DNA from: an uncultured Lachnospiraceae bacterium
GTDB lineage: Bacteria > Bacillota > Clostridia > Lachnospirales > Lachnospiraceae
NCBI GenBank assembly: GCA_910586725.1
Contig: CAJUJL010000060.1
Span: 1-12,737 of the forward strand
DNA length: 12,737 bases
Direction of reading: 5' to 3'
Position numbers and translations under genes: made by a program. The notes under the pieces are model-generated. The model made no database searches. It saw nothing but the letters and a program-made list of their open reading frames with translations, and was not told where the DNA came from. Position 1 is the stretch's first letter; every line of letters starts with the position of its first letter. This document shows, piece after piece, positions 1 to 6,499 of this stretch.

Positions 1-23
1 GAAAGAATATTTCTCCCACTCTT

Positions 24-76
24 TTCGGTGTGCGAGCGCACCCGTTGGTAGAGCAACGACACGGTCGCACACCGAA
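24..76. repeat. Long inverted repeat with tRNA D-arm-like core
   Basis: A perfect 12-bp inverted repeat pairs TTCGGTGTGCGA (24-35) with TCGCACACCGAA (65-76). A second hairpin is nested inside it: CGTTG (43-47) with CAACG (54-58), flanked by CCG (42-44) and CGG (62-64). The inner segment GTTGGTAGAGC (44-54) matches the D-arm consensus of many bacterial tRNAs, but no anticodon arm or T-arm can be folded around it. Neither strand has a T-tract directly after the outer stem, so it is not a standard intrinsic terminator. It may be a tRNA-derived remnant or a structured RNA element; I cannot decide between these. Confidence 0.6.
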
Positions 77-101
77 GAAAAAGTGCAGAAAAACAGAATA
101 A

Positions 102-173
102 TCCTCGATAGCTCAATGGTAAAGTACGCGGCTGTTAACTGCGCTGTCGTAGGTTCAAGTCCTATTCGGGAAG
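102..173 (+). tRNA. tRNA-Asn (anticodon GUU), degenerate-looking
   Basis: Seventy-two bases fold as a tRNA with anticodon GTT at 134-136 in the loop CTGTTAA. The acceptor stem pairs 102-108 with 166-172, the anticodon stem 127-131 with 139-143, and the T-stem 149-153 with 161-165 around the loop TTCAAGT. The discriminator is G173 and no CCA is encoded. The fold is weak: C103 faces A171 in the acceptor, C114 faces A122 in the D-stem, and there are G-U pairs at the 4-69, 10-25, 30-40 and 49-65 equivalents. Each oddity can be explained by one G-to-A or C-to-T change from an ordinary tRNA-Asn. It is followed at once by a terminator. It could be a functional but divergent copy or a decaying one. 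Confidence 0.8.
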
Positions 174-180
174 TTTGAGA

Positions 181-214
181 AAATCCGTAGACATTATTGT
201 TTACGGATTTTTTT
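181..214 (+). terminator. Intrinsic terminator after tRNA-Asn
   Basis: AAATCCGTA (181-189) pairs with TACGGATTT (202-210) and the run of T continues to 214. It lies 8 bases after the tRNA, so it probably ends the tRNA transcript and insulates thyA. Confidence 0.85.
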
Positions 215-233
215 GTTTAAAAGCAGATCACTA

Positions 234-262
234 TTGCGTTTCGAATAGAAATTGGTTAGAAT
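234..262 (+). promoter_or_regulatory. Putative sigma-A promoter of the thyA operon
   Basis: TTGCGT (234-239) and TAGAAT (257-262) are separated by exactly 17 bases, lying after the tRNA terminator and about 37 bases before the thyA start codon. The predicted transcript start is near 269. No operator or riboswitch-like structure is evident in the roughly 30-base leader, which contains AGGGAGG (288-294). Confidence 0.6.
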
Positions 263-299
263 AAGTCATTAGAAAACAAATTATGCCAGGGAGGTTTCC

Positions 300-1148
300 A
301 TGAGCTACGCAGATAAAATATTTATAGAAATGTGCAAAGATATATTAGAAAATGGAATCAGTACGGAGAATGAAAAGGTGCGTCCCAAGTGGGAAGACGG
401 CTCCAGTGCATATACAATAAAAAAATTTGCAGTTGTAAACAGATATGACTTATCAAAAGAATTTCCGGCGTTAACGCTAAGAAGAACGGCAATTAAGAGC
501 TGTACGGACGAACTGCTTTGGATTTGGCAGAAAAAGTCCAATAATATCCACGATTTGAACAGCAGCATCTGGGATGCATGGGCAGATGAAGATGGATCAA
601 TTGGAAAAGCTTATGGTTATCAGATGGGAGTAAAGCATACGTATCGGGAAGGGTGTATGGATCAGGTGGACCGGGTTATTTATGATTTAAAAAACAATCC
701 TTTCAGCCGGAGAATTATGACCAATATTTATGTTCACGCGGATTTGCATGAAATGAATCTTTACCCCTGCGCGTACAGTATGACATTTAATGTGACGCAG
801 AAAAAGGGAGATCAGGCGTTGACGCTCAATGCAATTTTAAATCAGAGGTCTCAGGATATTTTGACAGCAAATAACTGGAACGTATGCCAGTATGCCGTAC
901 TTGTTCATATGCTGGCGCAGGTATGCGGTATGAAAGTAGGCGAGCTGGTTCATGTGATAGCGGATGCGCATATTTATGACAGGCATATTCCGCTTGTAAA
1001 GGAGTTGATTGAAAGAGAAGCGCATCCGGCGCCAAAGTTCTGGTTAAATCCAGAGATCAGGGATTTTTATCAATTTACGGCAGATGATGTCCGTCTGGAA
1101 GAGTATGTAACCGGGCCGCAGATTACGAATATTCCGGTTGCGGTATGA
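300..1148 (+). CDS. thyA: Thymidylate synthase ThyA (B. subtilis-like subtype)
   Basis: It makes dTMP from dUMP using methylenetetrahydrofolate and releases dihydrofolate, in the cytoplasm. The 282-residue length is normal. Visible family features are the folate-site WDAWADEDG (about 91-99), the phosphate-binding arginine pair in NPFSRR (133-138), catalytic Cys157 in LYPCAYS, QRSQD (182-186), Asn194 in NNWNVCQYA, and DAHIYDRH (222-229) for the dUMP sugar. The C-terminus ends in PVAV, as the family usually does. The usual His after the catalytic Cys (PCH) is Ala158; from memory the B. subtilis-type ThyA also lacks that His, and the ELLWIWQ and NPEIRDFYQFTADD segments resemble it. The start is supported by AGGGAGG five bases upstream. 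It is the first gene of the operon and is paired functionally with the downstream folA. Confidence 0.95.
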   Translation: MSYADKIFIEMCKDILENGISTENEKVRPKWEDGSSAYTIKKFAVVNRYDLSKEFPALTLRRTAIKSCTDELLWIWQKKSNNIHDLNSSIWDAWADEDGSIGKAYGYQMGVKHTYREGCMDQVDRVIYDLKNNPFSRRIMTNIYVHADLHEMNLYPCAYSMTFNVTQKKGDQALTLNAILNQRSQDILTANNWNVCQYAVLVHMLAQVCGMKVGELVHVIADAHIYDRHIPLVKELIEREAHPAPKFWLNPEIRDFYQFTADDVRLEEYVTGPQITNIPVAV

Positions 1149-1153
1149 GCAGG

Positions 1154-1340
1154 ATGCAGGTAACGCATACTTTTGCAGGAATAAGACAAGAATGCAGGTA
1201 ACGCATACTTTTGCAGGAATAAGACAAGAATGCAGGTAACGCATACTTTTGCAGGAGAAGACAAAAATGCAGGTAGCGCATATTTTTGCAGGAGTAAGAC
1301 AAGAATGCATACCACACATATTTTTGCAGCGGCATGTAAG
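1154..1340 (+). repeat. Tandem 38-bp repeat array between thyA and folA
   Basis: Five head-to-tail copies begin at 1154, 1192, 1230, 1267 and 1305. Copies 1 and 2 are identical over 38 bases; copy 3 is one base shorter with changes only at its end; copy 4 differs at three positions; copy 5 is strongly diverged and runs into the folA ribosome binding site. Each unit starts ATGCAGGTAACGCATAC and contains a short ATGC/GCAT inverted repeat and a second TGCAGG. The period is not a multiple of three. Copies 1 and 2 each open a 15-codon reading frame, MQVTHTFAGIRQECR. The gradient of decay suggests recent duplication at the upstream side. No unique spacers exist, so it is not CRISPR. Confidence 0.95.
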
Positions 1341-1350
1341 GAGGACACAG

Positions 1351-1842
1351 ATGAAAATGATATTATCGGCTGACAGGAACTGGGCCATAGGAAAGGACAA
1401 TAAATTACTGGTGAAAATACCGGCGGATATGAAAATGTTTCGGGAGAAAACAACGGGGAAGGCAGTCGTCATGGGGAGGAAGACATTAGAGAGTTTTCCC
1501 AATGGTCTTCCTCTGAAAAACAGAACGAATATTGTGCTTACCAGAAAGCAGGAGTATAAGGTAAAAGACGCTATAGTGGTGAATTCAAAGGCAGAGCTTG
1601 ACAAAGAGCTGAAAAAATATGATTCGGATGATATTTATATTATTGGAGGAGAGAGTATTTATCGAATGCTTCTGGATGAATGCGATACGGCTTATGTTAC
1701 AAAAATCGATTATGCCTATGAGGCCGATACATATTTTCCAAACCTGGATGAGGATGTGAACTGGGAAATTGTGGAAGAGAGCGAGGAACAGACGTATTTT
1801 GATCTGGAATATCGGTTTTTAGAGTATAAGAGAAGAGGATAA
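1351..1842 (+). CDS. folA: Dihydrofolate reductase (type I, chromosomal)
   Basis: It reduces dihydrofolate to tetrahydrofolate with NADPH, recycling the product of the ThyA reaction. The 163-residue length is typical. Visible motifs are the N-terminal strand MKMILSADRNWAIGKDN with the Met20-loop WAIG (11-14), the catalytic acid Asp26 in IPADMKMF, the NADPH-binding VVMGRKTLESFP (39-50), NRTNIVLTR, the glycine pair in IIGGESIY, and the C-terminal FDLEYRFLEYKR. The ATG at 1351 is chosen because AAGGAGG (1338-1344) sits six bases upstream. The frame stays open upstream into the repeat array, which would add a repeat-derived tail, but that lacks a good initiation signal. The gene sits in the thyA operon and is followed one base later by the permease gene. 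Confidence 0.95.
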   Translation: MKMILSADRNWAIGKDNKLLVKIPADMKMFREKTTGKAVVMGRKTLESFPNGLPLKNRTNIVLTRKQEYKVKDAIVVNSKAELDKELKKYDSDDIYIIGGESIYRMLLDECDTAYVTKIDYAYEADTYFPNLDEDVNWEIVEESEEQTYFDLEYRFLEYKRRG

Positions 1843-1843
1843 A

Positions 1844-2794
1844 ATGGAAAATTTTATCTACAGCATAAATGTGACATTGCCGATTTTTCTTGTTATGGTG
1901 ATTGGATGGGCATTAAAACAGAGGCGAATGTTAAATGATGATTTTGTATCTGCAGCAAATAAATTCAATTTTTCTGTAACTTTGCCGGTTATGTTGTTTC
2001 GCGATATTTCAATGGTAGATATATATGGAACATTTGACTTTGGATATGTATTATTCTGTGCCGTATCGAGTACCATTTGTTTTTTTGCAATCTGGGGCTT
2101 TACAAAGGTTTTCCTGAAAGACAAAAGTTTGCGGGGCGCTTTTGTACAGGCGTCATTTCGCAGCAGCGCGGCAGTAATGGGACTGGCGTTTATTGAAAAT
2201 ATTTATGGCAGTTCCGCTATGGGGCCGATGATGATTATCGGGGCAGTGCCGCTTTATAATATATATTCTGTTATTGTTTTGACGTTTGAGGGAACACAGA
2301 AGGAACAGAGAAATGATACGTCCAAAATAACAGAAGCGATGGTTAATATTGCTAAGAACCCTATTATTATAGCAATAGGACTCGGAATTCTTGTATCTTT
2401 GCTGCATATAGAATTTCCGGTGTTTTTCAATAAAACGGCGGATTATGTGGCTAAAATGGCTACGCCGTTGGCGCTTGTGGCAATGGGGGCAAGTTTTAAA
2501 GGAAAAGAAGCATTGGCAAAATTAAAGCCTACTCTGGCGTCTGCTTTTATAAAATTGATTGTTCAGGCAGCGGTTTTTATTCCGATTGCGGCAAGAATCG
2601 GATTTACCGGAGAAAAGATGATAGGAATTTTAATTATGTTGGCCGCGCCGACTACGCCAAGCTGTTATATTATGGCTAAAAATATGCATAATGACGGGGA
2701 TTTGACGGCAAGCACGGTAGCGGCGACTACGCTGCTTGCGGCATTTACGCTGACAGGCTGGATTTTCGCGCTTAAGACAGTAGGATTGATATAG
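1844..2794 (+). CDS. AEC (auxin efflux carrier) family permease
   Basis: A 316-residue integral membrane protein of the AEC transporter family, whose bacterial members are thought to export or exchange organic acids or amino-acid-like solutes; the substrate here cannot be read from sequence. About ten hydrophobic helices are visible in two blocks split by a charged segment near residues 151-165 (EGTQKEQRNDTSK). Family-like features are the N-terminal LPIFLVMVIGWALKQ, SVTLPVMLFRDI, the second-half ATPLALVAMGASF, and AAPTTPSCYIMAKNM in the penultimate helices. The start lies one base after the folA stop, with AAGAGG (1833-1838) in the folA end as ribosome binding site, so the two are translationally linked. 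Placement directly before ilvBN hints at a 2-keto acid or branched-chain related substrate, but this is only inference. Confidence 0.88.
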   Translation: MENFIYSINVTLPIFLVMVIGWALKQRRMLNDDFVSAANKFNFSVTLPVMLFRDISMVDIYGTFDFGYVLFCAVSSTICFFAIWGFTKVFLKDKSLRGAFVQASFRSSAAVMGLAFIENIYGSSAMGPMMIIGAVPLYNIYSVIVLTFEGTQKEQRNDTSKITEAMVNIAKNPIIIAIGLGILVSLLHIEFPVFFNKTADYVAKMATPLALVAMGASFKGKEALAKLKPTLASAFIKLIVQAAVFIPIAARIGFTGEKMIGILIMLAAPTTPSCYIMAKNMHNDGDLTASTVAATTLLAAFTLTGWIFALKTVGLI

Positions 2795-2810
2795 GAGGCA
2801 TACGTTTTAT

Positions 2811-4532
2811 ATGGATATAACAGGAAGAAAGTTATTTGTGAGGGCCTTGATGGAAGAGGGCGTAGATACTATTTTTGGCTATCCCGGAGGAATGGTTACG
2901 GATATAATGGATGAGTTATATAAGCAGGATGAGATCCGGCTTGTGCTTCCACGGCATGAGCAGGCTTTGATTCATGAAGCGGAAGGATATGCAAAGTCTA
3001 CGGGAAAAGTCGGCGTCTGTCTGGTGACAAGCGGTCCGGGCGCTACAAATACGATTACGGGTCTTGCTGACGCGCATTATGACAATATTCCGCTGGTGTG
3101 TTTTACCGGACAGGTTCCTTTAAACCTGATTGGAAATGATGCGTTTCAGGAAGTGGATATTGTCGGTATGACCAGAAGCATTACAAAATACGGCGTAACG
3201 GTTCGTGACAGAAAAGATCTGGGAAAAATTATTAAGATGGCTTTTCATATTGCAAGAACCGGCAAACCTGGGCCTGTTCTGGTAGATATTCCAAAAGACA
3301 TTCAGATCAAAACCGGAGACAGTAAATATCCGGAGACAATCAGCATTCGCGGTTATAAACCAAACGAAGGCGTACACATCGGGCAGTTGAAGAAGGCGTA
3401 TAAACTGTTGAAATCCGCCCAGAAGCCGCTGATTTTGGCGGGAGGCGGTATTTTGCTTGGAAATGCGCAGGAAGAGCTTAAAAAGTTAGCTGAAACGATG
3501 AAGATCCCCGTAGTAACGACTGTGATGGGAAAAGGCGCAATTTTAGCAAATCATCCTTATTATATTGGAAACAGCGGTATGCACGGAAGGTATGCGGCGA
3601 ATATAGCGGTGAGCGAATGTGATGTGCTGTTTTCCATCGGAACGCGTTTCAATGACAGAATTACAGGAGATTTAAATGAATTTGCGCCTAAGGCGAAAAT
3701 TGTGCATATTGATATTGATACGGCGGCGATTTCAAGGAATGTTGTGGTGGACGTTCCGATTGTTGCGGACGCCAGACTTGCTTTACAGAAATTGAATGAG
3801 TGGGCGGAGCCAAAGAATACCAGGCGATGGATAGAGGACATTCGTCGATGGGATCAGGAAAATCCGTTGGAAATGCGCAGAGATAAGGGTATGACGCCTC
3901 AGATGATTATGGAGGCAGTGAATCAGGCGTTTGATTCCTGTGTAATTACTACGGATGTAGGGCAGCATCAGATGTGGGCGGCGCAATATCTGGAGATTAA
4001 TGAAGGAAAACAGTTTATCACTTCGGGTGGTTTGGGAACAATGGGGTTTGGATTCCCGGCGGCGATCGGAGCGAAGATCGGAAATCCGGACAAACCGGTT
4101 ATTTGCATCACTGGAGACGGAGGATTTCAAATGAATATGCAGGAAATGGCGACATCGGTTACAGAGGGCGCTCCGGTGATAATCTGTCTGTTTAACAATC
4201 AGTATCTTGGCATGGTGCGGCAAATGCAGCAGTTGTTTTACGGAAAACGATATGAAGCAACTTGTCTTCGGAGAAGAAAGACATGTCCTGCAAACTGCAA
4301 AGGGAAAAATGAAGCATGTCCTCCATACCTGCCTGATTTTATGCAGTTTGCAAAAGCATATGGAGCACATGCAATTCGCGTGGAAAAAGAAGAAGAGATT
4401 GCAGAAGCATTCAAACAGGCGAAGTCTTATACGGATGCGCCGACGGTAATTGAGTTTGTGATTTCCAGCGATGAAATTGTGCTTCCCATGGTGCAGGGAG
4501 GAAATCCTATGAGCAAAATGATCTTGAAGTAG
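2811..4532 (+). CDS. ilvB: Acetolactate synthase, catalytic (large) subunit
   Basis: Thiamine diphosphate enzyme that condenses pyruvate with pyruvate or 2-oxobutyrate, the first committed step to valine, leucine and isoleucine. The 573-residue length is normal. Domains in order: N-terminal PYR domain (about 1-170) with catalytic Glu50 in LPRHEQA and SGPGATN (74-80); FAD-binding middle domain (about 190-330) with the GQVPLNLIGNDAFQEVD region preceding it; C-terminal PP domain with the cofactor motif GDGG (435-438) to NN (462-463). After FYGKRY there is an insert with Cys485, Cys492, Cys496 and Cys503, not present in the enterobacterial enzyme. TAGGAGG (2792-2798) overlaps the permease stop; spacing to ATG is 12, slightly long. 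No T-box or attenuator precedes it, so it depends on the upstream operon promoter or an unseen internal one. Confidence 0.96.
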   Translation: MDITGRKLFVRALMEEGVDTIFGYPGGMVTDIMDELYKQDEIRLVLPRHEQALIHEAEGYAKSTGKVGVCLVTSGPGATNTITGLADAHYDNIPLVCFTGQVPLNLIGNDAFQEVDIVGMTRSITKYGVTVRDRKDLGKIIKMAFHIARTGKPGPVLVDIPKDIQIKTGDSKYPETISIRGYKPNEGVHIGQLKKAYKLLKSAQKPLILAGGGILLGNAQEELKKLAETMKIPVVTTVMGKGAILANHPYYIGNSGMHGRYAANIAVSECDVLFSIGTRFNDRITGDLNEFAPKAKIVHIDIDTAAISRNVVVDVPIVADARLALQKLNEWAEPKNTRRWIEDIRRWDQENPLEMRRDKGMTPQMIMEAVNQAFDSCVITTDVGQHQMWAAQYLEINEGKQFITSGGLGTMGFGFPAAIGAKIGNPDKPVICITGDGGFQMNMQEMATSVTEGAPVIICLFNNQYLGMVRQMQQLFYGKRYEATCLRRRKTCPANCKGKNEACPPYLPDFMQFAKAYGAHAIRVEKEEEIAEAFKQAKSYTDAPTVIEFVISSDEIVLPMVQGGNPMSKMILK

Positions 4533-4543
4533 GAGGAATGGGC

Positions 4544-5041
4544 ATGAAGAACAGATGGATTGCATTGTATGTGGAAAATGAAGTGGGCGTGCTGGCGAAG
4601 GTATCCGGATTGTTTTCCGGGAAATCTTATAATCTGCAGAGCCTTACGGTAGGGACGACAGAAGATGAGACGGTTTCGCGTATGACAATTTGTGTTGCCA
4701 GTGACGATATAACGTTTGAGCAGATCAAGAAGCAATTGAACCGTATGGTAGAAGTAATTAAAGTAATTGATTTGACGAATGTTCCTTTACATATGAAAGA
4801 AATATTATTCGCGAAGATTCTGCATTGCACAACAGCCGATAAAGAAGAATTATTTCAGATTGCGCAGGTATTTGGCGTGCAGGTTGCGGATATTGGAAAG
4901 GACAGCGTCCTTTTGGAATGCAAGCTGACAGAGCATGGGAATAATGAGCTGATTGCCCTGCTTAGAAGCAAATATAAGAATATTGAAGTGGTGCGAGGAG
5001 GAGCGGTTGCGATTGAGTCAATCAGCATATCCTGTCGTTAA
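4544..5041 (+). CDS. ilvN: Acetolactate synthase, regulatory (small) subunit
   Basis: Regulatory partner of IlvB that confers valine feedback control and boosts activity. The 165-residue length is normal for the long small-subunit type. An N-terminal ACT domain covers about residues 3-75: RWIALYVENEVGVLAKVSGLF, then the YNLQSLTVGTTEDETVSRMTI signature. A C-terminal domain (about 80-165) holds KEILFAKI, VADIGKDSVLLECKLTE and the terminal GGAVAIES. There are two close ATGs. I choose 4544 because AGGAGG (4531-4536) lies seven bases before it, whereas 4538 is only one base from that site. The ribosome binding site overlaps the ilvB stop, so the subunits are translationally coupled. This is the last gene of the operon. 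Confidence 0.95.
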   Translation: MKNRWIALYVENEVGVLAKVSGLFSGKSYNLQSLTVGTTEDETVSRMTICVASDDITFEQIKKQLNRMVEVIKVIDLTNVPLHMKEILFAKILHCTTADKEELFQIAQVFGVQVADIGKDSVLLECKLTEHGNNELIALLRSKYKNIEVVRGGAVAIESISISCR

Positions 5042-5046
5042 AAAAC

Positions 5047-5091
5047 AAAAGTGATGATATGCCGCAGGAGGATATATCGTCACTTTTTCTT
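5047..5091. terminator. Bidirectional terminator between ilvN and flavin reductase gene
   Basis: AAAAGTGATGATAT (5047-5060) pairs with ATATCGTCACTTTT (5074-5087) through 14 pairs including one G-U. T-rich sequence follows on both strands (to 5091 on plus; TTTTGTTTTTT on minus). It lies between converging genes and can serve both. Confidence 0.85.
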
Positions 5092-5111
5092 TGTGTGATA
5101 GCGCTGTGTGA

Positions 5112-5621
5112 TTAGCGTGCCAATATCTGTAAGATTTCTCCTACATACATGGTATGGAAATCGCCGTCTTTATAGTGCGTGGTTTCAATTTCGGAATCGA
5201 TCAATGATTCGGGCGTAATTTTAGAAGAGGCAAGGGTTTTGCAGGTAATGACTAAATTACCTTCATCAATAAAGGGAATGCCGTCAGCATAATTGATGTT
5301 TAGATGTGTCATTTTCATTTTATTTTCGCGGGAACCAGAGACGCTTCCCAAATACATAAGAATGGAGCGGTTAAAGTCTTTCTGAAAAAAAGTAAGCGAA
5401 AATGTGCCGCATGAATCGATAAACCCTTTTGTATAGCGTGTGTCGCGCACAAATATATAACATACGTTTTTGTTCCAAAGTACGCCAAAGCCGCCCCAGC
5501 TGATTGTCATGGAGTTTGTTTTTTCATGGTTTCCGGCAGTCAGAACACCCCAGTCATTACTAAGCAATGTAAAAGGATTGGATTCGAACACTTCAATTGG
5601 GCAAGGTTGGAATGTGTGCAT
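5112..5621 (-). CDS. Flavin reductase-like domain protein (FMN-binding split barrel)
   Basis: A 169-residue cytoplasmic protein resembling the flavin reductase-like (DIM6/NTAB-type) family, small FMN-binding split-barrel proteins that pass electrons from NAD(P)H to flavin or partners. Visible segments fit the family: PFTLLSNDWGVLTAG, NSMTISWGGFGVLWNKN, FVRDTRYTKGFI (the usual R-x-T/S-R-x-T region), GTFSLTFF, and the later NLVITCKTLA. No enzyme specificity can be read. The ATG at 5621 is preferred because GGGAGG (5629-5634, complement) lies seven bases upstream; a farther ATG at 5636 overlaps that site. The gene is a single transcription unit, convergent with ilvBN and divergent from the two-component system, with its own likely promoter. 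Confidence 0.85.
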   Translation of the reverse strand: MHTFQPCPIEVFESNPFTLLSNDWGVLTAGNHEKTNSMTISWGGFGVLWNKNVCYIFVRDTRYTKGFIDSCGTFSLTFFQKDFNRSILMYLGSVSGSRENKMKMTHLNINYADGIPFIDEGNLVITCKTLASSKITPESLIDSEIETTHYKDGDFHTMYVGEILQILAR

Positions 5622-5654
5622 AAAATTACCTCCCATTAGATATATGATACATTT

Positions 5655-5683
5655 ATTTTACAATATTTACAGACAGTATGCAA
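5655..5683 (-). promoter_or_regulatory. Putative promoter of flavin reductase-like gene
   Basis: On the minus strand TTGCAT (5683-5678) and TAAAAT (5660-5655) are separated by 17 bases, about 34 bases before the start codon. The -10 matches five of six consensus bases; the -35 matches three. Confidence 0.5.
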
Positions 5684-5709
5684 GATATGCTGTGCAGGGA
5701 GTAAAAGAG

Positions 5710-5726
5710 TTAAAGAAATCTTAAAG
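5710..5726 (+). promoter_or_regulatory. Direct repeat, candidate OmpR-family regulator site
   Basis: TTAAAG occurs at 5710-5715 and 5721-5726, an 11-base period that puts both half-sites on the same helix face. Tandem half-sites about one turn apart are typical of OmpR/PhoB-type dimers, and the next gene downstream encodes such a regulator, so autoregulation is plausible. A -10-like TAGAAT lies at 5760-5765 but has no good -35 partner, which would fit an activated promoter. Confidence 0.4.
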
Positions 5727-5770
5727 AATTGCAGACTTTTATATTCATAAATTATTCGATAGAATAACCG

Positions 5771-5784
5771 TATGATTAATCATA
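5771..5784. repeat. Perfect 14-bp palindrome in regulator leader
   Basis: TATGATTAATCATA is exactly self-complementary. It lies six bases after the -10-like TAGAAT (5760-5765) and eight bases before GGGAGG (5793-5798), about where transcription would begin. It could be an operator; it is also AT-rich enough to arise by chance. Confidence 0.45.
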
Positions 5785-5803
5785 AAACACATGGGAGGAA
5801 GTT

Positions 5804-6499
5804 ATGTACCGTATATTAGTATGTGATGATGAAAAAGATATTGTTTCCGCGCTGCGGATTTATTTGTCCGCAGAGGGATATGAAGTGGTAGAAGCTTTTA
5901 ACGGAAAACAGGCAGTCGAGCTGGCGGGCAGTATGGAGATTCATTTGGCGCTGATGGATGTTATGATGCCGGTTATGGATGGCATTACCGCTATGGTAAA
6001 AATCCGGGAAATCAGTAATGTTCCGGTGATCCTCCTGACAGCGAAAAGCGAAGATACCGATAAAGTTCTGGGGCTTACGGTAGGAGCGGACGATTATATT
6101 ACCAAACCGTTTAATCCGGTAGAACTGCAGGCGCGCGTGAAATCGCAGCTTAGGCGGTATATGAAGCTGGGCGGCGGAAATGTCCGAAAAGAAATTCTTT
6201 CGGTTGGAGGGATTGAACTGGATGATAAAGCCAAGGAAGTAACCTTAGATGGGGAGAACGTATCCTTGACGCGCACGGAATATGACATTTTAAAGCTTCT
6301 GCTGGAACATAAGGGTCAGGTATTTTCTCCGGGGCAAATTTATCAGAAAGTCTGGAACGATGTTGCGTTTGGGACAGAAAATACGGTAGCGGTACATATC
6401 AGACACCTCCGTGAAAAATTAGAGTATGACCCCGCAAATCCACGTTATCTGAAAGTGGTATGGGGACGAGGTTATAAGGTAGAGGAGGAAAACGGATGA
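5804..6499 (+). CDS. OmpR/VanR-type DNA-binding response regulator
   Basis: A 231-residue two-component transcription factor. The receiver domain (about 1-115) has acidic residues Asp8 and Asp9, phospho-acceptor Asp52 in ALMDVMMP, Thr79 in LLTAK, and Lys101 in YITKPF. A linker leads to a winged-helix DNA-binding domain (about 128-229) with VSLTRTEYDILKLLLEH, the recognition region ENTVAVHIRHLREKLE, and WGRGYKVEE at the wing. All key residues are intact. GGGAGG lies six bases before the start. The stop overlaps the kinase start by four bases (ATGA), so the pair is translationally coupled. The sequence resembles the VanR/PhoP branch, but specific targets cannot be inferred beyond the possible site upstream of its own gene. 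Confidence 0.94.
   Translation: MYRILVCDDEKDIVSALRIYLSAEGYEVVEAFNGKQAVELAGSMEIHLALMDVMMPVMDGITAMVKIREISNVPVILLTAKSEDTDKVLGLTVGADDYITKPFNPVELQARVKSQLRRYMKLGGGNVRKEILSVGGIELDDKAKEVTLDGENVSLTRTEYDILKLLLEHKGQVFSPGQIYQKVWNDVAFGTENTVAVHIRHLREKLEYDPANPRYLKVVWGRGYKVEEENG

Noticed and set aside
1154..1340. Repeat array as a CRISPR locus
   Set aside because: Units are contiguous with no unique spacers, and no cas genes are present.
1249..1350. N-terminal extension of DHFR encoded by the repeats
   Set aside because: It would start at a TTG without a good ribosome binding site, while AAGGAGG is ideally placed for the ATG at 1351 and the protein then begins exactly where DHFRs normally do.
1044..1604. 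186-residue minus-strand frame with repeated Cys-rich peptide
   Set aside because: It is the reverse reading of the tandem repeats plus parts of thyA and folA; the repetition comes from the DNA repeat.
2795..2810. T-box or attenuator before ilvB
   Set aside because: Only 16 bases separate the permease stop from ilvB, enough for a ribosome binding site only.
4538..4543. Upstream ATG for ilvN
   Set aside because: Only one base from the ribosome binding site; the ATG at 4544 has proper spacing.
3783..4565. 260-residue minus-strand frame opposite ilvB
   Set aside because: No family resemblance and fully antisense to a well-conserved gene.
5622..5636. Upstream ATG for the flavin reductase-like gene
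   Set aside because: It overlaps the GGGAGG that serves the ATG at 5621.
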